Under the pieces are notes generated by a model. That model was not told the origin of the DNA. It did no database searches and saw nothing but the letters and a program-made list of their open reading frames with translations. Below, in pieces: positions 9,905 through 18,670 of a stretch of DNA of 64,000 bases. Made by a program: the position numbers and the translations under genes. The DNA comes from Photobacterium sp. SKA34 (lineage in GTDB: Bacteria > Pseudomonadota > Gammaproteobacteria > Enterobacterales > Vibrionaceae), in contig NZ_CH724141.1 of assembly GCF_000153325.1 (NCBI RefSeq), forward strand, positions 1,270,179 through 1,334,178, written 5' to 3'. Every line of letters starts with the position of its first letter. The first letter of the stretch is position 1.

Positions 9905-9950
9905 CTTAGGGTACGAGTAATTGCATTTAGCCACAGAGTTATCAGGCATA
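9905..9950 (+). repeat. Imperfect direct repeat, copy 2
   Basis: The core is GTACGAGTAATTGCATTT, followed by GTTATCAGGCATA. It ends 30 bases before the toxin-like start codon, so it may hold promoter elements as well as mark an insertion boundary. Confidence 0.6.
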
Positions 9951-9980
9951 GTAGATAGTATTTATTATTAAGATGTATTT

Positions 9981-11461
9981 ATGAATGATAGAAGATTAGC
10001 GTTAAAAAAATTATCAGCATTGGTTGCGATGTCTGTGTTATCAGGCAATAGCGTTGCTCGTAGTTTAGGCGGCAATGACGAGTTAAATAGTGATACAGGT
10101 TACACTATTAACTACCCTGACTTTTCAAGTTCAGATGTGATTGAAATCTTTAAAAATTCCCTTGGCTTTGCATTGAATTTTATTCCCGAGGTTGGCGGTG
10201 TTGTGTCATTTGTCGTACGTTTATTGTGGCCGTCACCGAAACAAGATGTTTGGGGGCAAATAAAAGACAAAGTAGAAGAGTTAATTGATAAAAAATTAGA
10301 CGATGAGGCTTTTGCGAGAGTAAGTACAATCGTATCAGGCATGAATCTCTCTCTAAAAAAATATTTAACTCTTGTCGACGGTGCTTCTCCGATGAGATAA
10401 CTGCCCTTATTATTACGATTAATGATGATTTCATAAGAGAAGGCCCTGAGTTTCAACAAAAAGGCCATGAATATATTTTATTTCCATTATTTAGTGTTTT
10501 CGCTTCATTACATATGACTTTTTTAAGGGATGTTTTACTGAATCACAAAGACAATTTATCTACACATATGTATGACTCGTTAAAATCAGAAATGAAAGAA
10601 TATAAAAAGCAATATTCTGATTACTTAACACAGACGGTTAAAAACCAAAGAGAGATATTGGAAAAAAATAGTCCTCCTGTGGGGCAACATCGTACTGATA
10701 CTTACAATCACTTTTTTGCGTCTAACGCCATCGCTGTAAAATATTGCGATGACTTTATTGAAATGTTTAAGCAAATAGATGTTGATGTAAATCCAAGTCC
10801 ATTTGTATTGGACTCAAGTAAATTTAATGATATTTACTCTCCAGCTTACGGCACTGCGGATGATTGGGATCAAGAGTGTAAAAATGTTGCCCATGGTGGA
10901 ATAGGGGTGATAGGAGGAGTATATAGACAGCCAACGCTATCTTTCACTTCACTGTATCTTGATTACTTCGATGGGCGTCCAGTAAACTTAAATGTTTATT
11001 ATCCTGATGGTAAGGGACCTATTAATAATGATGGTCAGAGATTAAATGAAACAGATGTTATTGCTTATCCAGCATCAGGGGTCGAAACAAAAAATGTCAC
11101 GATAGAGAGTATTGAAGGTGAAGAATTTCCAATATCCTATGCAAAGATAAAGTCTCAGAGTCTACCGTCACATTTAACGCTGTATGATATTAATGATAAA
11201 GATTATGAGTTATGGGATAGTTATGAGGCTCAATTCCAACATGAACATAAAGTCGCATTTTTTCCTCGTCGACTTTCAACGATGACAGCTTGGACTCATA
11301 GTAGATATTTTCATAAGGCTATAGGTTGTTTGATTTTGGGCTTTACTTGGGTACCACCTAAAAATAAGAATGAAGAGTTTCTTCAGCAACATTACATATC
11401 ATCCATTGAAGAGCCAGATCTTGACGTGTTAAGTGAAATTCATCAATTAGATGCTTACTCG
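9981..11461 (+). pseudogene. Cry/delta-endotoxin-like protein, 5' part (frameshifted, cut by IS66)
   Basis: Two open frames (9981-10400 and a -1 frame through to the IS boundary) join into one protein if a single T is restored near 10384-10388 (...DGAFSDEITAL). Residues about 60-200 resemble domain I of the delta-endotoxin fold: VVSFVVRLLWP...DVWGQIKDKVEELI, then ILFPLFSVFASLHMTFLRDV, which parallels the Cry helix 4-5 region (LLSVYVQAANLHLSVLRDV). The start has a twin-arginine-like signal (NDRRLALKKLSALVA). The rest is not recognisably Cry domains II or III. The frame is cut at 11461 by the IS66 element and resumes at 13862; the intact ancestor would be about 547 residues. A pore-forming toxin-like role is inferred from the domain only. 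Confidence 0.6.
11454..11461 (+). repeat. IS66 target-site duplication, left copy
   Basis: CTTACTCG lies directly before the element and recurs at 13854-13861. Eight bases is the usual duplication length for IS66. Confidence 0.9.
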
Positions 11462-11495
11462 GTAAACGCCCCATGAACCCACGGGGCGATATTTG

Positions 11496-13043
11496 TTAGT
11501 GTTTGAGGTTCCAAGGTAGGAGTGCATCGATATCGGGCTCAGCTTTCGCGAGCTCTTTCATGCACTTGACCATGTAGTCGTAGAGGATAAGGCCGTTGGC
11601 TTTCGCAGTCTCGACGATGCTGTAAAGCATCGCACTCGCATCAGCACCATTTGGCGTGTTCGAGAACAACCAGTTCTTTCTGCCAATGACCAGCGGTTTA
11701 ATTGCGCGTTCAGCGCGGTTATTGTCTATCGATAAGTGACCGTCATCGATATAGCGGATCACCTTCGGCCATTGGCCGAGCGTGTATTTTATCGCTTTAC
11801 CCAGCGGGCTAGACGCTATCACTTGTTGAGATGTCATCCACTCGTACAACTCGTCCAGTATCGGTTTGCTATGCAGTTGACGTTCTGCTTTTCGTGTTTC
11901 GACAGTCGCACCTTTTAAGCGCGATTCTATCCCATAGAGCTTCTGGATTTTGGCCAGCGCTTTATCTGCTTTGCCTGACTTACCTTTACCTTGAAGCTTC
12001 TTAGCCTCCATGAACTTTCGCCGTGCATGTGCCATGCAGCCAACATTGGTGACGTGATAAAGACCATCATAGGCACCATAGCCATCGGTTTGTAGATAAC
12101 CACTGTAATCCCCCAAGAAGGCAACAGGGCATGCCCTCGCGCGACTGTTTTGATAGTCGTACAAGGCAATATTCTTCACATTGGGGAGTGCGGCTTCTGG
12201 CGAGTCTGCGCCCGAGCAGTAGAGCCACATGTAACACTGTTTTTCTTCCTTGAGAACATTGAGTGGCGTTTCATCCGCCTGGACCACCACTTGTTGAAGT
12301 AGGTGCTCTTTTAGAGCGGCATAGAGTGGTTTGAACTTCTCACTAACTTGGATAACCCATCTGGCCATAGTGGTTCGTGATAGCTCGATTCCCGACTGGG
12401 TAAACAGCGACTCTTGGCGGTAAAGTGGCATCGCGTACTGGTATTTGCCAAGAATGATGTTGGCAAGCAAGCTTTCTGTGGCAAAGCTCTTCGGGATAAT
12501 GCTTTGCGGTGCTGGCTTTTGAACGATGTGATTGCTGTCTTCAGTTTGCTCGCACTGGCGGCAAGCATATTTAGGGCGAACATATTCCAGCACTTTGAGT
12601 ACGGCTGGCGAAAACTCCAGCTTTTCACTGCTGTCTTCACCGATTTTATGCAGGTCATGATTGCAGCATGCACACTGCTTTTCATGGTCGTCTAAATCAA
12701 GTTCGATAACTTCACGAGGTAAGGTCTTTGGAAGAGGCTTACGCTTACCGCGTTTCTTCGTTGTGGTTGTGGTGGTCGTCGTAACCTCAACCTCTTCTTC
12801 CTTAGCGGCTTCACATTCCGCTTCGTTGAAGAGGTCACCTTGAGATTCATCGTAGGGCTTTAACGCCTCCGAGCGTTTTGCGAACTGGCGGTCGAAAGCC
12901 AGTTTGAGTTGCTCAAGCAGAGATTGACGCTCTTGTTTCCACTGAGATTCGCTGTGTTTTTGCAACGCCAACAACTCTTTCACCATCGCTTGTAGCTCGG
13001 CAACATCTTGGCTTTCTGGGTTGATATTTGGCGTCTTTTTCAT
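11496..13043 (-). CDS. tnpC: IS66 transposase TnpC
   Basis: A 515-residue transposase of IS66. The N-terminal coiled coil and charged stretch contain a run of eight threonines (residues about 89-96), followed by a zinc-finger pair CACC...CRQCE and the DDE catalytic region (VQADETPLNVL; AHARRKFMEAKK; DNNRAERAIKPLVIGRKNWLF). It is full length for the family. It lies downstream of tnpB with a 59-base gap. Confidence 0.95.
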   Translation of the reverse strand: MKKTPNINPESQDVAELQAMVKELLALQKHSESQWKQERQSLLEQLKLAFDRQFAKRSEALKPYDESQGDLFNEAECEAAKEEEVEVTTTTTTTTKKRGKRKPLPKTLPREVIELDLDDHEKQCACCNHDLHKIGEDSSEKLEFSPAVLKVLEYVRPKYACRQCEQTEDSNHIVQKPAPQSIIPKSFATESLLANIILGKYQYAMPLYRQESLFTQSGIELSRTTMARWVIQVSEKFKPLYAALKEHLLQQVVVQADETPLNVLKEEKQCYMWLYCSGADSPEAALPNVKNIALYDYQNSRARACPVAFLGDYSGYLQTDGYGAYDGLYHVTNVGCMAHARRKFMEAKKLQGKGKSGKADKALAKIQKLYGIESRLKGATVETRKAERQLHSKPILDELYEWMTSQQVIASSPLGKAIKYTLGQWPKVIRYIDDGHLSIDNNRAERAIKPLVIGRKNWLFSNTPNGADASAMLYSIVETAKANGLILYDYMVKCMKELAKAEPDIDALLPWNLKH

Positions 13044-13102
13044 GGCATTTATTATACTAAAGTCATGCCGTTAACGCTTGGTGGATATAGCTTTATTATC
13101 GA

Positions 13103-13456
13103 TTAAGTCATTGTAAAATCGTTTATTTGAACGGGTTTATGGCTGATAATCGTGAAGCCAGAAAGCAGTCTATCAAGCTCGCATTGAGTCAGGGTAAACA
13201 CGTCATTTTTCTCTTTTGACGGCCATTTATACTTGGCTTTTTCAAGGCGTTTATACCAAAGTGCAAAGCCTGTTTTATCCCAGTACAACACTTTGATTTT
13301 GTCGCGCTGTTTATTGGTAAACAGGAATAGTGCGCCGCTTCCCAAGGGTAAATCGGTGTCACTTTCGATAATCGCCGCGAGGCCATTGATGGACTTTCTA
13401 AAATCGACACTCTCACGATACAGATAAATATCTGGTGCACTTAGCATATGTTTCAT
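13103..13456 (-). CDS. tnpB: IS66 accessory protein TnpB
   Basis: A 117-residue IS66 Orf2 protein with the family strings VDFRKSINGLAAII, LFLFTNKQRDKIKVLYWDKTGFALWYKRLE and KYKWP. It overlaps the end of tnpA by four bases, consistent with translational coupling. It is required for transposition in the IS66 elements studied; its biochemical role is unclear. Confidence 0.95.
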   Translation of the reverse strand: MKHMLSAPDIYLYRESVDFRKSINGLAAIIESDTDLPLGSGALFLFTNKQRDKIKVLYWDKTGFALWYKRLEKAKYKWPSKEKNDVFTLTQCELDRLLSGFTIISHKPVQINDFTMT

Positions 13457-13773
13457 GACAAGGCTCCAATGAGTTCTGCCAGGTAGGCAGCGGGCGTGCC
13501 TTGAGGAATACTCAGCTCAACGTCGTTGACAAAAAGTGTCATATTCGCGGTAGGTATTTGCGTCATATGGTAACGTGTTGTCTGCTCTACAACGTTTGCT
13601 TTGACGAAGCCGTTAGTCTGTGGTGTTTGAAGGTGTGTTAACTGTTGGCGTTTGGCATGAAACGTGGAAAGACTTAATCCGTGATGTTCACAAAAAGCAC
13701 GTTGAGTGAGTTGGCTGGATTCATAGCACTCAAACAAAGTCTGCCATTCTTGATTGGTACGTCGTGTTGCCAT
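13453..13773 (-). CDS. tnpA: IS66 accessory protein TnpA (helix-turn-helix)
   Basis: A 106-residue protein with a helix-turn-helix near the start (EWQTLFECYESSQLTQRAFC, then EHHGLSLSTFHAKRQQL), typical of IS66 TnpA. It is the first gene of the element on the minus strand and reads outward from the right inverted repeat. Confidence 0.9.
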   Translation of the reverse strand: MATRRTNQEWQTLFECYESSQLTQRAFCEHHGLSLSTFHAKRQQLTHLQTPQTNGFVKANVVEQTTRYHMTQIPTANMTLFVNDVELSIPQGTPAAYLAELIGALS

Positions 13774-13853
13774 TTTAAATCTCCTTTGGATTGGAGATTT
13801 GATCTTATTCTTCGAGTAAAGTGATTAGAATGCGGTGTTTATGGCACGCTTAC

Positions 13854-13861
13854 CTTACTCG
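13854..13861 (+). repeat. IS66 target-site duplication, right copy
   Basis: CTTACTCG, identical to 11454-11461, directly after the right inverted repeat. Confidence 0.9.
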
Positions 13862-14023
13862 TGTATAACATCTCAACATGAGGCTACTCGTGATGAATTT
13901 TGGGCCTATGCCACAGATGGGAACGATGATGATAGAGGTGATAGGAGCGGTGGCTCTATTGATGCATTGCCGTTAGTTGGGCTTGCAGGAGCAGCGCTTT
14001 TAAAAGAAGCGATGAAGAAATAA
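13862..14023 (+). pseudogene. Cry/delta-endotoxin-like protein, 3' part
   Basis: Removing the IS and one copy of its duplication joins ...HQLDAYS directly and in frame to CITSQHEATRDEFWAYATD, and the frame ends at 14023 with ...GAALLKEAMKK. This is the natural C-terminus of the split toxin-like gene. It contains a short acidic Gly/Asp-rich stretch and a hydrophobic segment (ALPLVGLAGAALL). The ATG at 13835, upstream of this piece, lies in the IS end and is not a real start. Confidence 0.75.
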
Positions 14024-14205
14024 TGTTGTGTTTTAATTAGTTTTTAGTGTTGTTTTCTTCACTAAATAATTACCTGCAAAGCATTTTATTTGGAGAGTCA
14101 TCCTTATGACTCTCTTAATATTACTAATGAAAAGAATACAAATACTGCTATCTATAAATGAATAAAGTAAAAAGGAGCCTGGCAGTATTTACGCTTTAAG
14201 GTTCT

Positions 14206-14364
14206 CTAATCTTGCGTTTTAATCTGCTGTTCTTCTTTTTCTTTATTTTTTAACTTTCTGTCTTGGTCGAAGTGCCACTTGATCGCAAAATATCCAGCAA
14301 CCCCTAACGCAATGACTTTAATCGCCATAGCGACATAAGGGAAAAAGTCTGTCCAGTGATTCAT
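14206..14364 (-). CDS. Small single-pass membrane protein
   Basis: A 52-codon ORF starting MNHWTDFFPYVAMAIKVIAL and continuing GVAGYFAIKWHFDQD. One transmembrane helix (residues about 9-28) is followed by a highly charged, Lys/Glu/Gln-rich tail. The sharp split between hydrophobic and charged halves argues for a real gene. Function unknown. It lies between the toxin remnant and the MAPEG gene on the same strand as the latter. Confidence 0.65.
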   Translation of the reverse strand: MNHWTDFFPYVAMAIKVIALGVAGYFAIKWHFDQDRKLKNKEKEEQQIKTQD

Positions 14365-14543
14365 CGTAAATCTCCATTCCAATCGATATCAAATTAATAA
14401 CAAGCAATTTGTTATCAGTCATACTCATGCTATCTACCATCGATAAATTAACATCAAAAAATCGCATGCAAAGTATCAAAATATGTCCAGTAGCACATAG
14501 GATATAGCGCACAGATATAAAAAAGGAATGCATTTGATTGATA

Positions 14544-14580
14544 TAAAAATCCCCTCTAGTCACATATTTGGAATGAGGGG
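14544..14580 (-). terminator. Terminator of the MAPEG gene
   Basis: On the minus strand CCCCTC (580-575) pairs with GAGGGG (556-551), and the stem runs into ATTTTTA. It lies 23 bases after the MAPEG stop. Confidence 0.7.
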
Positions 14581-14602
14581 CTTTCATATGTCGTACTCTG
14601 GA

Positions 14603-14992
14603 TTAACTCGAAAGACACTGTCCCATAATGATAAATGAACAGCTGATTGCAATAGTCCAAGAAATGGAACGCAAAATACCGTGATTTGTGAGATACAGGA
14701 TGTGGTAGATAACTCTAAAGCCAATATGGAGAAGAGCTAAGAACTGAATATTTTCATTTGTGGTGCTTGTTGCTATCGCTAACAGAACAGCCATGGCAAA
14801 AATGATAAGTGATTCAAAAGCATTTTGATGTGCTGCTAAGGCTCGTGCACCGAAGCCATCTAATTTCGCCTGTTGTTCTCGGGGATGGTTATTATCGTAG
14901 CCTCCAGCTTTATGCATTGCCACGGCTAGAGGTATTTTAGCTATATAAGGAAGTAATGCTGCGGCAATTAAACTATAAATTAAAATATCCAA
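14603..14992 (-). CDS. MAPEG-family membrane protein
   Basis: A 129-residue protein with four hydrophobic helices. The loop between helices 1 and 2 carries the MAPEG-like signature HPREQQAKLDGFGARALAAH followed by QNAFESLIIF. MAPEG proteins are membrane glutathione transferase/eicosanoid enzymes in animals, and the bacterial members are mostly uncharacterised. A glutathione-linked detoxification role is possible but not shown by the sequence. Confidence 0.85.
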   Translation of the reverse strand: MDILIYSLIAAALLPYIAKIPLAVAMHKAGGYDNNHPREQQAKLDGFGARALAAHQNAFESLIIFAMAVLLAIATSTTNENIQFLALLHIGFRVIYHILYLTNHGILRSISWTIAISCSFIIMGQCLSS

Positions 14993-15234
14993 TGAATCGT
15001 CCCTATCTTTATCAACTCGCCATTTAATCTTATATTAGTAAATGTAATTGTTATTTACCGTGATCATCAGTCAATTAGGTATATGAGGCAGAATCTATTG
15101 CTAAATTAAGACTTTTCTTAGACGAGCTGAAATAAGTTTTTAGCTGTTTTTCAATCACAAATACTGTTCATCCATGACGATTTATTGATAGGGTATATGT
15201 CGAATTGGGATTTAAGAAAGCGAAGGAGTTAATG

Positions 15235-15732
15235 ATGGCACAACAAAAAGCGATACTTGCTGGCGGTTGTTTCTGGGGGATGCAAGATCTTATTCGTCGT
15301 CAAGAAGGGGTTATCTCTACCCGTGTGGGCTATACGGGCGGTGATGTGGCAAATGCAACTTATCCTAATCATGGTTCTCATGCTGAAACGATTGAAATAA
15401 CCTTTGATGATGACCAAACCAGTTTTGAAAATATTTTGGCGTATTTCTTTCAAATTCACGATCCAACAACAACTAATCGCCAAGGTAATGATATCGGTAC
15501 TTCTTATCGCTCTGCGATTTTCTATACTTCAGAGGCGCAAAAAAACACGGCCCAAGATTTGATTAAGCGTATCAATGCTTCTGGAGTTTGGCCGGGCACA
15601 GTGGTAACAGAAGTTGTGCCAGCGAGTGATTTTTGGCAAGCAGAGTCAGAACACCAAGATTATTTACTTCATCGACCTAATGGTTATACCTGTCATTTTC
15701 CACGTCCTGATTGGGTATTACCTGAAGAGTGA
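15235..15732 (+). CDS. msrA: Peptide methionine sulfoxide reductase MsrA
   Basis: It reduces methionine-S-sulfoxide in proteins, using the catalytic cysteine in GGCFWG (Cys12). The family strings [40 protein letters not shown] and EHQDYL are all present. AAGGAG six bases upstream favours ATG 15235 over the ATG three bases earlier. The 165-residue form lacks the long N-terminal extension of E. coli MsrA, which is normal for the short class. It is monocistronic. Confidence 0.95.
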   Translation: MAQQKAILAGGCFWGMQDLIRRQEGVISTRVGYTGGDVANATYPNHGSHAETIEITFDDDQTSFENILAYFFQIHDPTTTNRQGNDIGTSYRSAIFYTSEAQKNTAQDLIKRINASGVWPGTVVTEVVPASDFWQAESEHQDYLLHRPNGYTCHFPRPDWVLPEE

Positions 15733-15846
15733 ACGTGAAGCTAAGTGATTTTTTGAGTATTAATATTACTTTTTTAGAATGAGACTTTTTTTATTTTTAG
15801 GCTTACATTCAGTGCCAGATATTTAAGAGAATTACTGAGGTGTATC

Positions 15847-16128
15847 ATGAGCTTAAAAATCAAATGCGAACATATGGAACTAACTGATTCAATCAAAGCA
15901 TTAGTATCTGACTATATTGAAAAGATGATGGTTATCGATCCTGAATTTAAACATCTTCATGTTGATATCATCAAAGAAGATACTGGCTATACTGTTGATT
16001 TAAAAATGGATACGGAAGTGTTCCATAAAGTTAGTGCTAAAGCGCATAACGTAAATTTAGAAGAATGTATTAAAGAAGCATTCTTCCATTTTGAAAAAGT
16101 GATTGAGAAGAAAGCAGCGCATCAATAA
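15847..16128 (+). CDS. HPF/RaiA-like ribosome hibernation protein
   Basis: A 93-residue protein with the sigma-54-modulation/HPF outline: an opening beta strand (LKIKCEHMELTDSIKALVSD), a long helix (YIEKMMVI), a central strand pair and a C-terminal helix rich in Lys/Glu. The family binds the 30S decoding region and silences ribosomes under stress. Similarity is mainly in the first 30 residues, and the basic patches are weaker than in HPF, so it may be a divergent paralog. An intrinsic terminator follows. Confidence 0.6.
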   Translation: MSLKIKCEHMELTDSIKALVSDYIEKMMVIDPEFKHLHVDIIKEDTGYTVDLKMDTEVFHKVSAKAHNVNLEECIKEAFFHFEKVIEKKAAHQ

Positions 16129-16161
16129 TTTCATGCAATTGCATTTCTTGTCATCAAAATT

Positions 16162-16187
16162 AAAGGCTCGTAATGAGCCTTTTTTAT
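16162..16187 (+). terminator. Terminator of the HPF-like gene
   Basis: An 8-bp stem (AAAGGCTC / GAGCCTTT) with a 5-base loop continues into a T tract, 34 bases after the stop. Confidence 0.85.
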
Positions 16188-16398
16188 TGTCTGCGTAATA
16201 CGGCTATTGCTTTTGAAAGAATGCAATATCCAATCACATAATGATGAAATTAATATTATGTTCATCGTTAAAGCCCTTATACTGACTGAATAGTAAAGAT
16301 TAAAATCATCTATCGCGTTAAATATTCAGATTCAAGTCATTGTTTAGCGAATAAGATAAGATTGTTATCTTTTTAGTAACGTATATTTTTGGAGTTAT

Positions 16399-16956
16399 AT
16401 GATGAAATCACTATTATTGATTACGCTATCTATTCTCGCTTTTCAGGCACATGCACAAGATAGGTATGTGTGTAAAAGTGATCATTCTGAGCATGTCATC
16501 GAAGTTGTTTATACTAATCCAAATAGTAAAGTACCGTGTGAAGTTCGCTATACTAAGCCTGATGGTACTGCTGTATTGTGGGATGCGAAACATGAGGTAG
16601 GTTACTGTGAAGCGAAAGCAAAAACCTTTGCTGAAAAACTAACCAGCTTAGGGATGTCATGCTCTGGCGTCGATGAAGCATCAAGCACTGCTGTTGCAAC
16701 GGAACAGCCTTCAGAGGTACAAGCCCAACAAGATGCAGCGCCAGCACCTTTAGTTGATACTCCAACATCTTCAACACTAGAATCGACTAATACAGCGCCA
16801 GTTGTAGAATCACAAACTCATTCTGATTCACCAACAGCAACACAAATTCAGCAAGATGCGGCAGCACCCTTGGTTGATACTCCAGCCTCTTCAACACCTG
16901 CGTCTGCAACAGAAGCATCTACAACAGAAGCAGCAACGCCATCTCAAGCGGAATAG
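16399..16956 (+). CDS. Secreted protein with a Thr/Ser/Ala/Pro-rich repeated tail
   Basis: A signal peptide (MMKSLLLITLSILAFQAHAQ) precedes a small Cys-containing domain (residues about 22-95: YVCKSDHSEHVIEVVY...CEVRYTK...YCEAKAKTFAEKL...MSCSGVD). A low-complexity tail follows, with two copies of a unit like QQDAAPAPLVDTPTSST / QQDAAAPLVDTPASST. No family name is recognised. The four cysteines probably form disulfides in the periplasm. GGAG lies 6-10 bases before the start. The tail repeat suggests expansion by slippage or unequal recombination. Confidence 0.7.
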   Translation: MMKSLLLITLSILAFQAHAQDRYVCKSDHSEHVIEVVYTNPNSKVPCEVRYTKPDGTAVLWDAKHEVGYCEAKAKTFAEKLTSLGMSCSGVDEASSTAVATEQPSEVQAQQDAAPAPLVDTPTSSTLESTNTAPVVESQTHSDSPTATQIQQDAAAPLVDTPASSTPASATEASTTEAATPSQAE

Positions 16957-17083
16957 TTCGGTTACTAATGGTTGATGTAAATTAAATTGAGTGGGTACGA
17001 ACTTTCTCGCTCATTTTATTTCAATGCGATAACGGATAACATTGTTAAACTATTTTAGAAATATATAACACTGTTTGATATTT

Positions 17084-17824
17084 ATGAATTTTGAAGAAAA
17101 ACCCTATCTACGAGAAATCGAATTAAAGCGTGAAAAAATTGATAGTTACAATCAATTTCCGTTTTGTATTCCAGCCATCAAAGAATTAGATGTCATTGAG
17201 TTTCACCCTGATGTTACCTTTTTTGTCGGTGAAAATGGTGCAGGAAAATCCACGTTAATTGAAGCGATTGCAGTAGCGATGGGGCTTAATGCTGAAGGGG
17301 GAAATAAGAATACCGGTTTTGCTACCGAGCAAACGCATTCTGAGTTAGATCGCTACATTAAAACCGTGAAAAGTTTTAAACGTCCTAAAGATTACTATTT
17401 TTTAAGGGCTGAGAGTTTTTATAATGTCGCATCTTATTTAGATCAGCTCATGCCGCCACCGCTGCAAGGTTATGGTGGGCAATCACTACACCATCAATCT
17501 CATGGTGAATCCTTTATGGCGACGATCTCTAATAAGTTACGCGGTAATGGTTTATATATTATGGATGAGCCAGAAGCCGCTCTTTCACCGGCTAGGCAAA
17601 TGGCTGTGCTTTCAGAAATCCACCGCTTAGTTGAAGCGGGTTCGCAATTTGTTATTGCTACTCATTCGCCGATTTTATTGGCTTACCCAAGAGCTAAAAT
17701 CTATCAGTTAAGTGATAGTGGCATTGATGAAACGGCTTATGAGGATACCGAGCATTATGAGATCACTCGAAATTTCCTTAATCGCCATCAGCAGATAATG
17801 AAAATATTAATGGAAGAAGAGTAA
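17084..17824 (+). CDS. AAA-family (ABC/SMC-like) ATPase
   Basis: A 246-residue ATPase with Walker A GENGAGKST (residues 49-57), a signature-like SHGESFMATI, Walker B LYIMDEPEAALS and a histidine switch ATHSPILLAYP. This is the compact one-domain AAA class related to ABC ATPases, not a transporter, since no membrane partner is nearby. The family is poorly characterised; some members take part in DNA repair or defence. I chose ATG 17084 over an upstream TTG. The next gene is a small membrane protein about 100 bases downstream. Confidence 0.85.
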   Translation: MNFEEKPYLREIELKREKIDSYNQFPFCIPAIKELDVIEFHPDVTFFVGENGAGKSTLIEAIAVAMGLNAEGGNKNTGFATEQTHSELDRYIKTVKSFKRPKDYYFLRAESFYNVASYLDQLMPPPLQGYGGQSLHHQSHGESFMATISNKLRGNGLYIMDEPEAALSPARQMAVLSEIHRLVEAGSQFVIATHSPILLAYPRAKIYQLSDSGIDETAYEDTEHYEITRNFLNRHQQIMKILMEEE

Positions 17825-17926
17825 TGGGGCTTACTATTGCTCAATGAACCGTTTTAGTAAGGTTATAAATAGTTAGTTAAATTGCTAGTATGCTTGTATT
17901 CAGATGCGTTTATTATAAGGGAGAAA

Positions 17927-18316
17927 ATGAAAAAAGCATTGAGAGTTGTTTTATATATAGTTGTTATAACTGCATTGTTGTTTTCAATACTTATATTGTC
18001 TTTTTTTAATCATGTCTCTGCTGTTGTTAGTGATCATTATTTAACATACAACAGTGCAAAGGAAGATAATTTCTTCGAAAGAGGCTGGCTTCCTGATATC
18101 TTACCTGAGTCTACATTAATGATTATAGTAAACAATGACGTGAGTTCGAATACATCACATGGTGTTTTTTATATAAATAACAAAGATATGAATGAGTTTA
18201 TCAATAGACTACAAATAACAGAGGACAAAAACAAGTATAAATATATCAGTGAATATAACAGTGTTTGGTATTTCAATATTAATGACAACGGAAAGGTAAT
18301 ATATTCATTGAATTAA
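17927..18316 (+). CDS. Hypothetical membrane-anchored protein
   Basis: A 129-residue protein with one N-terminal transmembrane helix (residues about 5-28, VVLYIVVITALLFSILILSF) and a periplasmic domain of about 100 residues rich in Asn, Asp and Tyr. AAGGGAG sits well placed before ATG 17927. I recognise no family. Confidence 0.65.
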   Translation: MKKALRVVLYIVVITALLFSILILSFFNHVSAVVSDHYLTYNSAKEDNFFERGWLPDILPESTLMIIVNNDVSSNTSHGVFYINNKDMNEFINRLQITEDKNKYKYISEYNSVWYFNINDNGKVIYSLN

Positions 18317-18392
18317 ATAGCTGACATATACCTTGTTATTATCTAACGAGTAAGGCCAGCTTTATATATTCTACGCTATTTAAACTTGCTTA

Positions 18393-18670
18393 TTATTCAA
18401 GTTTATTTTGAATAAAGTTAATAAAACAGCGAGCCTTGGCGGATAGTAACCGTGTTTCGGTTATGGCATAAATCGGCATTGGAGAACTTTGCCAGTCCGG
18501 TAATATGCGTTGTAATGCTCCTTGTGCTAACTCATCAGTGATCATTTCTTGTGGAAGCAATCCCAATCCCTTATTGAGCTCTGTTAATTGCTTGATCATG
18601 CCAATACTATTTACGAACAGCTTATTGTTTACCTTAATATATGCCGATTTATCTTTGCTATTTTTATTTC
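18393..18670 (-). pseudogene. C-terminal remnant of a LysR-family regulator
   Basis: The minus-strand frame reads SAYIKVNNKLFVNSIGMIKQ and then LTELNKGLGLLPQEMI...ILPDWQSSPMPIYAITETRLLSAKARCFINFIQ. This is the end of a LysR effector domain, with the usual GLGLLP and ...R-LSAKARCFINFI strings. The DNA-binding half is missing: the frame meets unrelated sequence and a stop at about 18670, where a truncated plus-strand gene begins. A single deletion appears to have removed both facing 5' ends. Confidence 0.8.

Larger units (their letters stand above)
9478..9980. other. Gene-poor gap upstream of the toxin-like gene
   Basis: No supported gene. It holds an imperfect direct repeat pair at 9525-9566 and 9905-9950, and on the minus strand a 40-codon open frame with a GTG start (9718 to 9596) reading VAQYLNDSESHALNSLSLLK and on. 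That frame has gene-like composition but an in-frame stop just upstream, so it may be a remnant. Confidence 0.4.
11462..13853 (-). mobile_element. Complete IS66-family insertion sequence
   Basis: A 2392-bp element bounded by terminal inverted repeats. The left end starts GTAAACGCCCCATGAAC and the right end, read inward on the other strand, GTAAGCGTGCCATAAAC; GTAAGCG is the typical IS66 terminus. It carries tnpA, tnpB and tnpC in order on the minus strand, all intact, and is flanked by perfect 8-bp duplications. It interrupts the delta-endotoxin-like gene in frame-defining sequence. Perfect duplications and intact genes suggest a fairly recent insertion. Confidence 0.95.

Noticed and set aside
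12750..12790. Threonine repeat tract in TnpC as a sign of a coding error
   Set aside because: The frame stays open and the flanking IS66 domains are intact, so it is a tolerated low-complexity linker.
13835..14023. A separate 62-codon gene after IS66
   Set aside because: Its first nine codons are in the IS end; the rest is the displaced C-terminus of the toxin-like gene, as the target duplication shows.
14318..14587. 89-codon minus-strand ORF between the small membrane protein and MAPEG
   Set aside because: It overlaps the MAPEG terminator and the start of the better supported 52-codon gene, and its residues are not protein-like.
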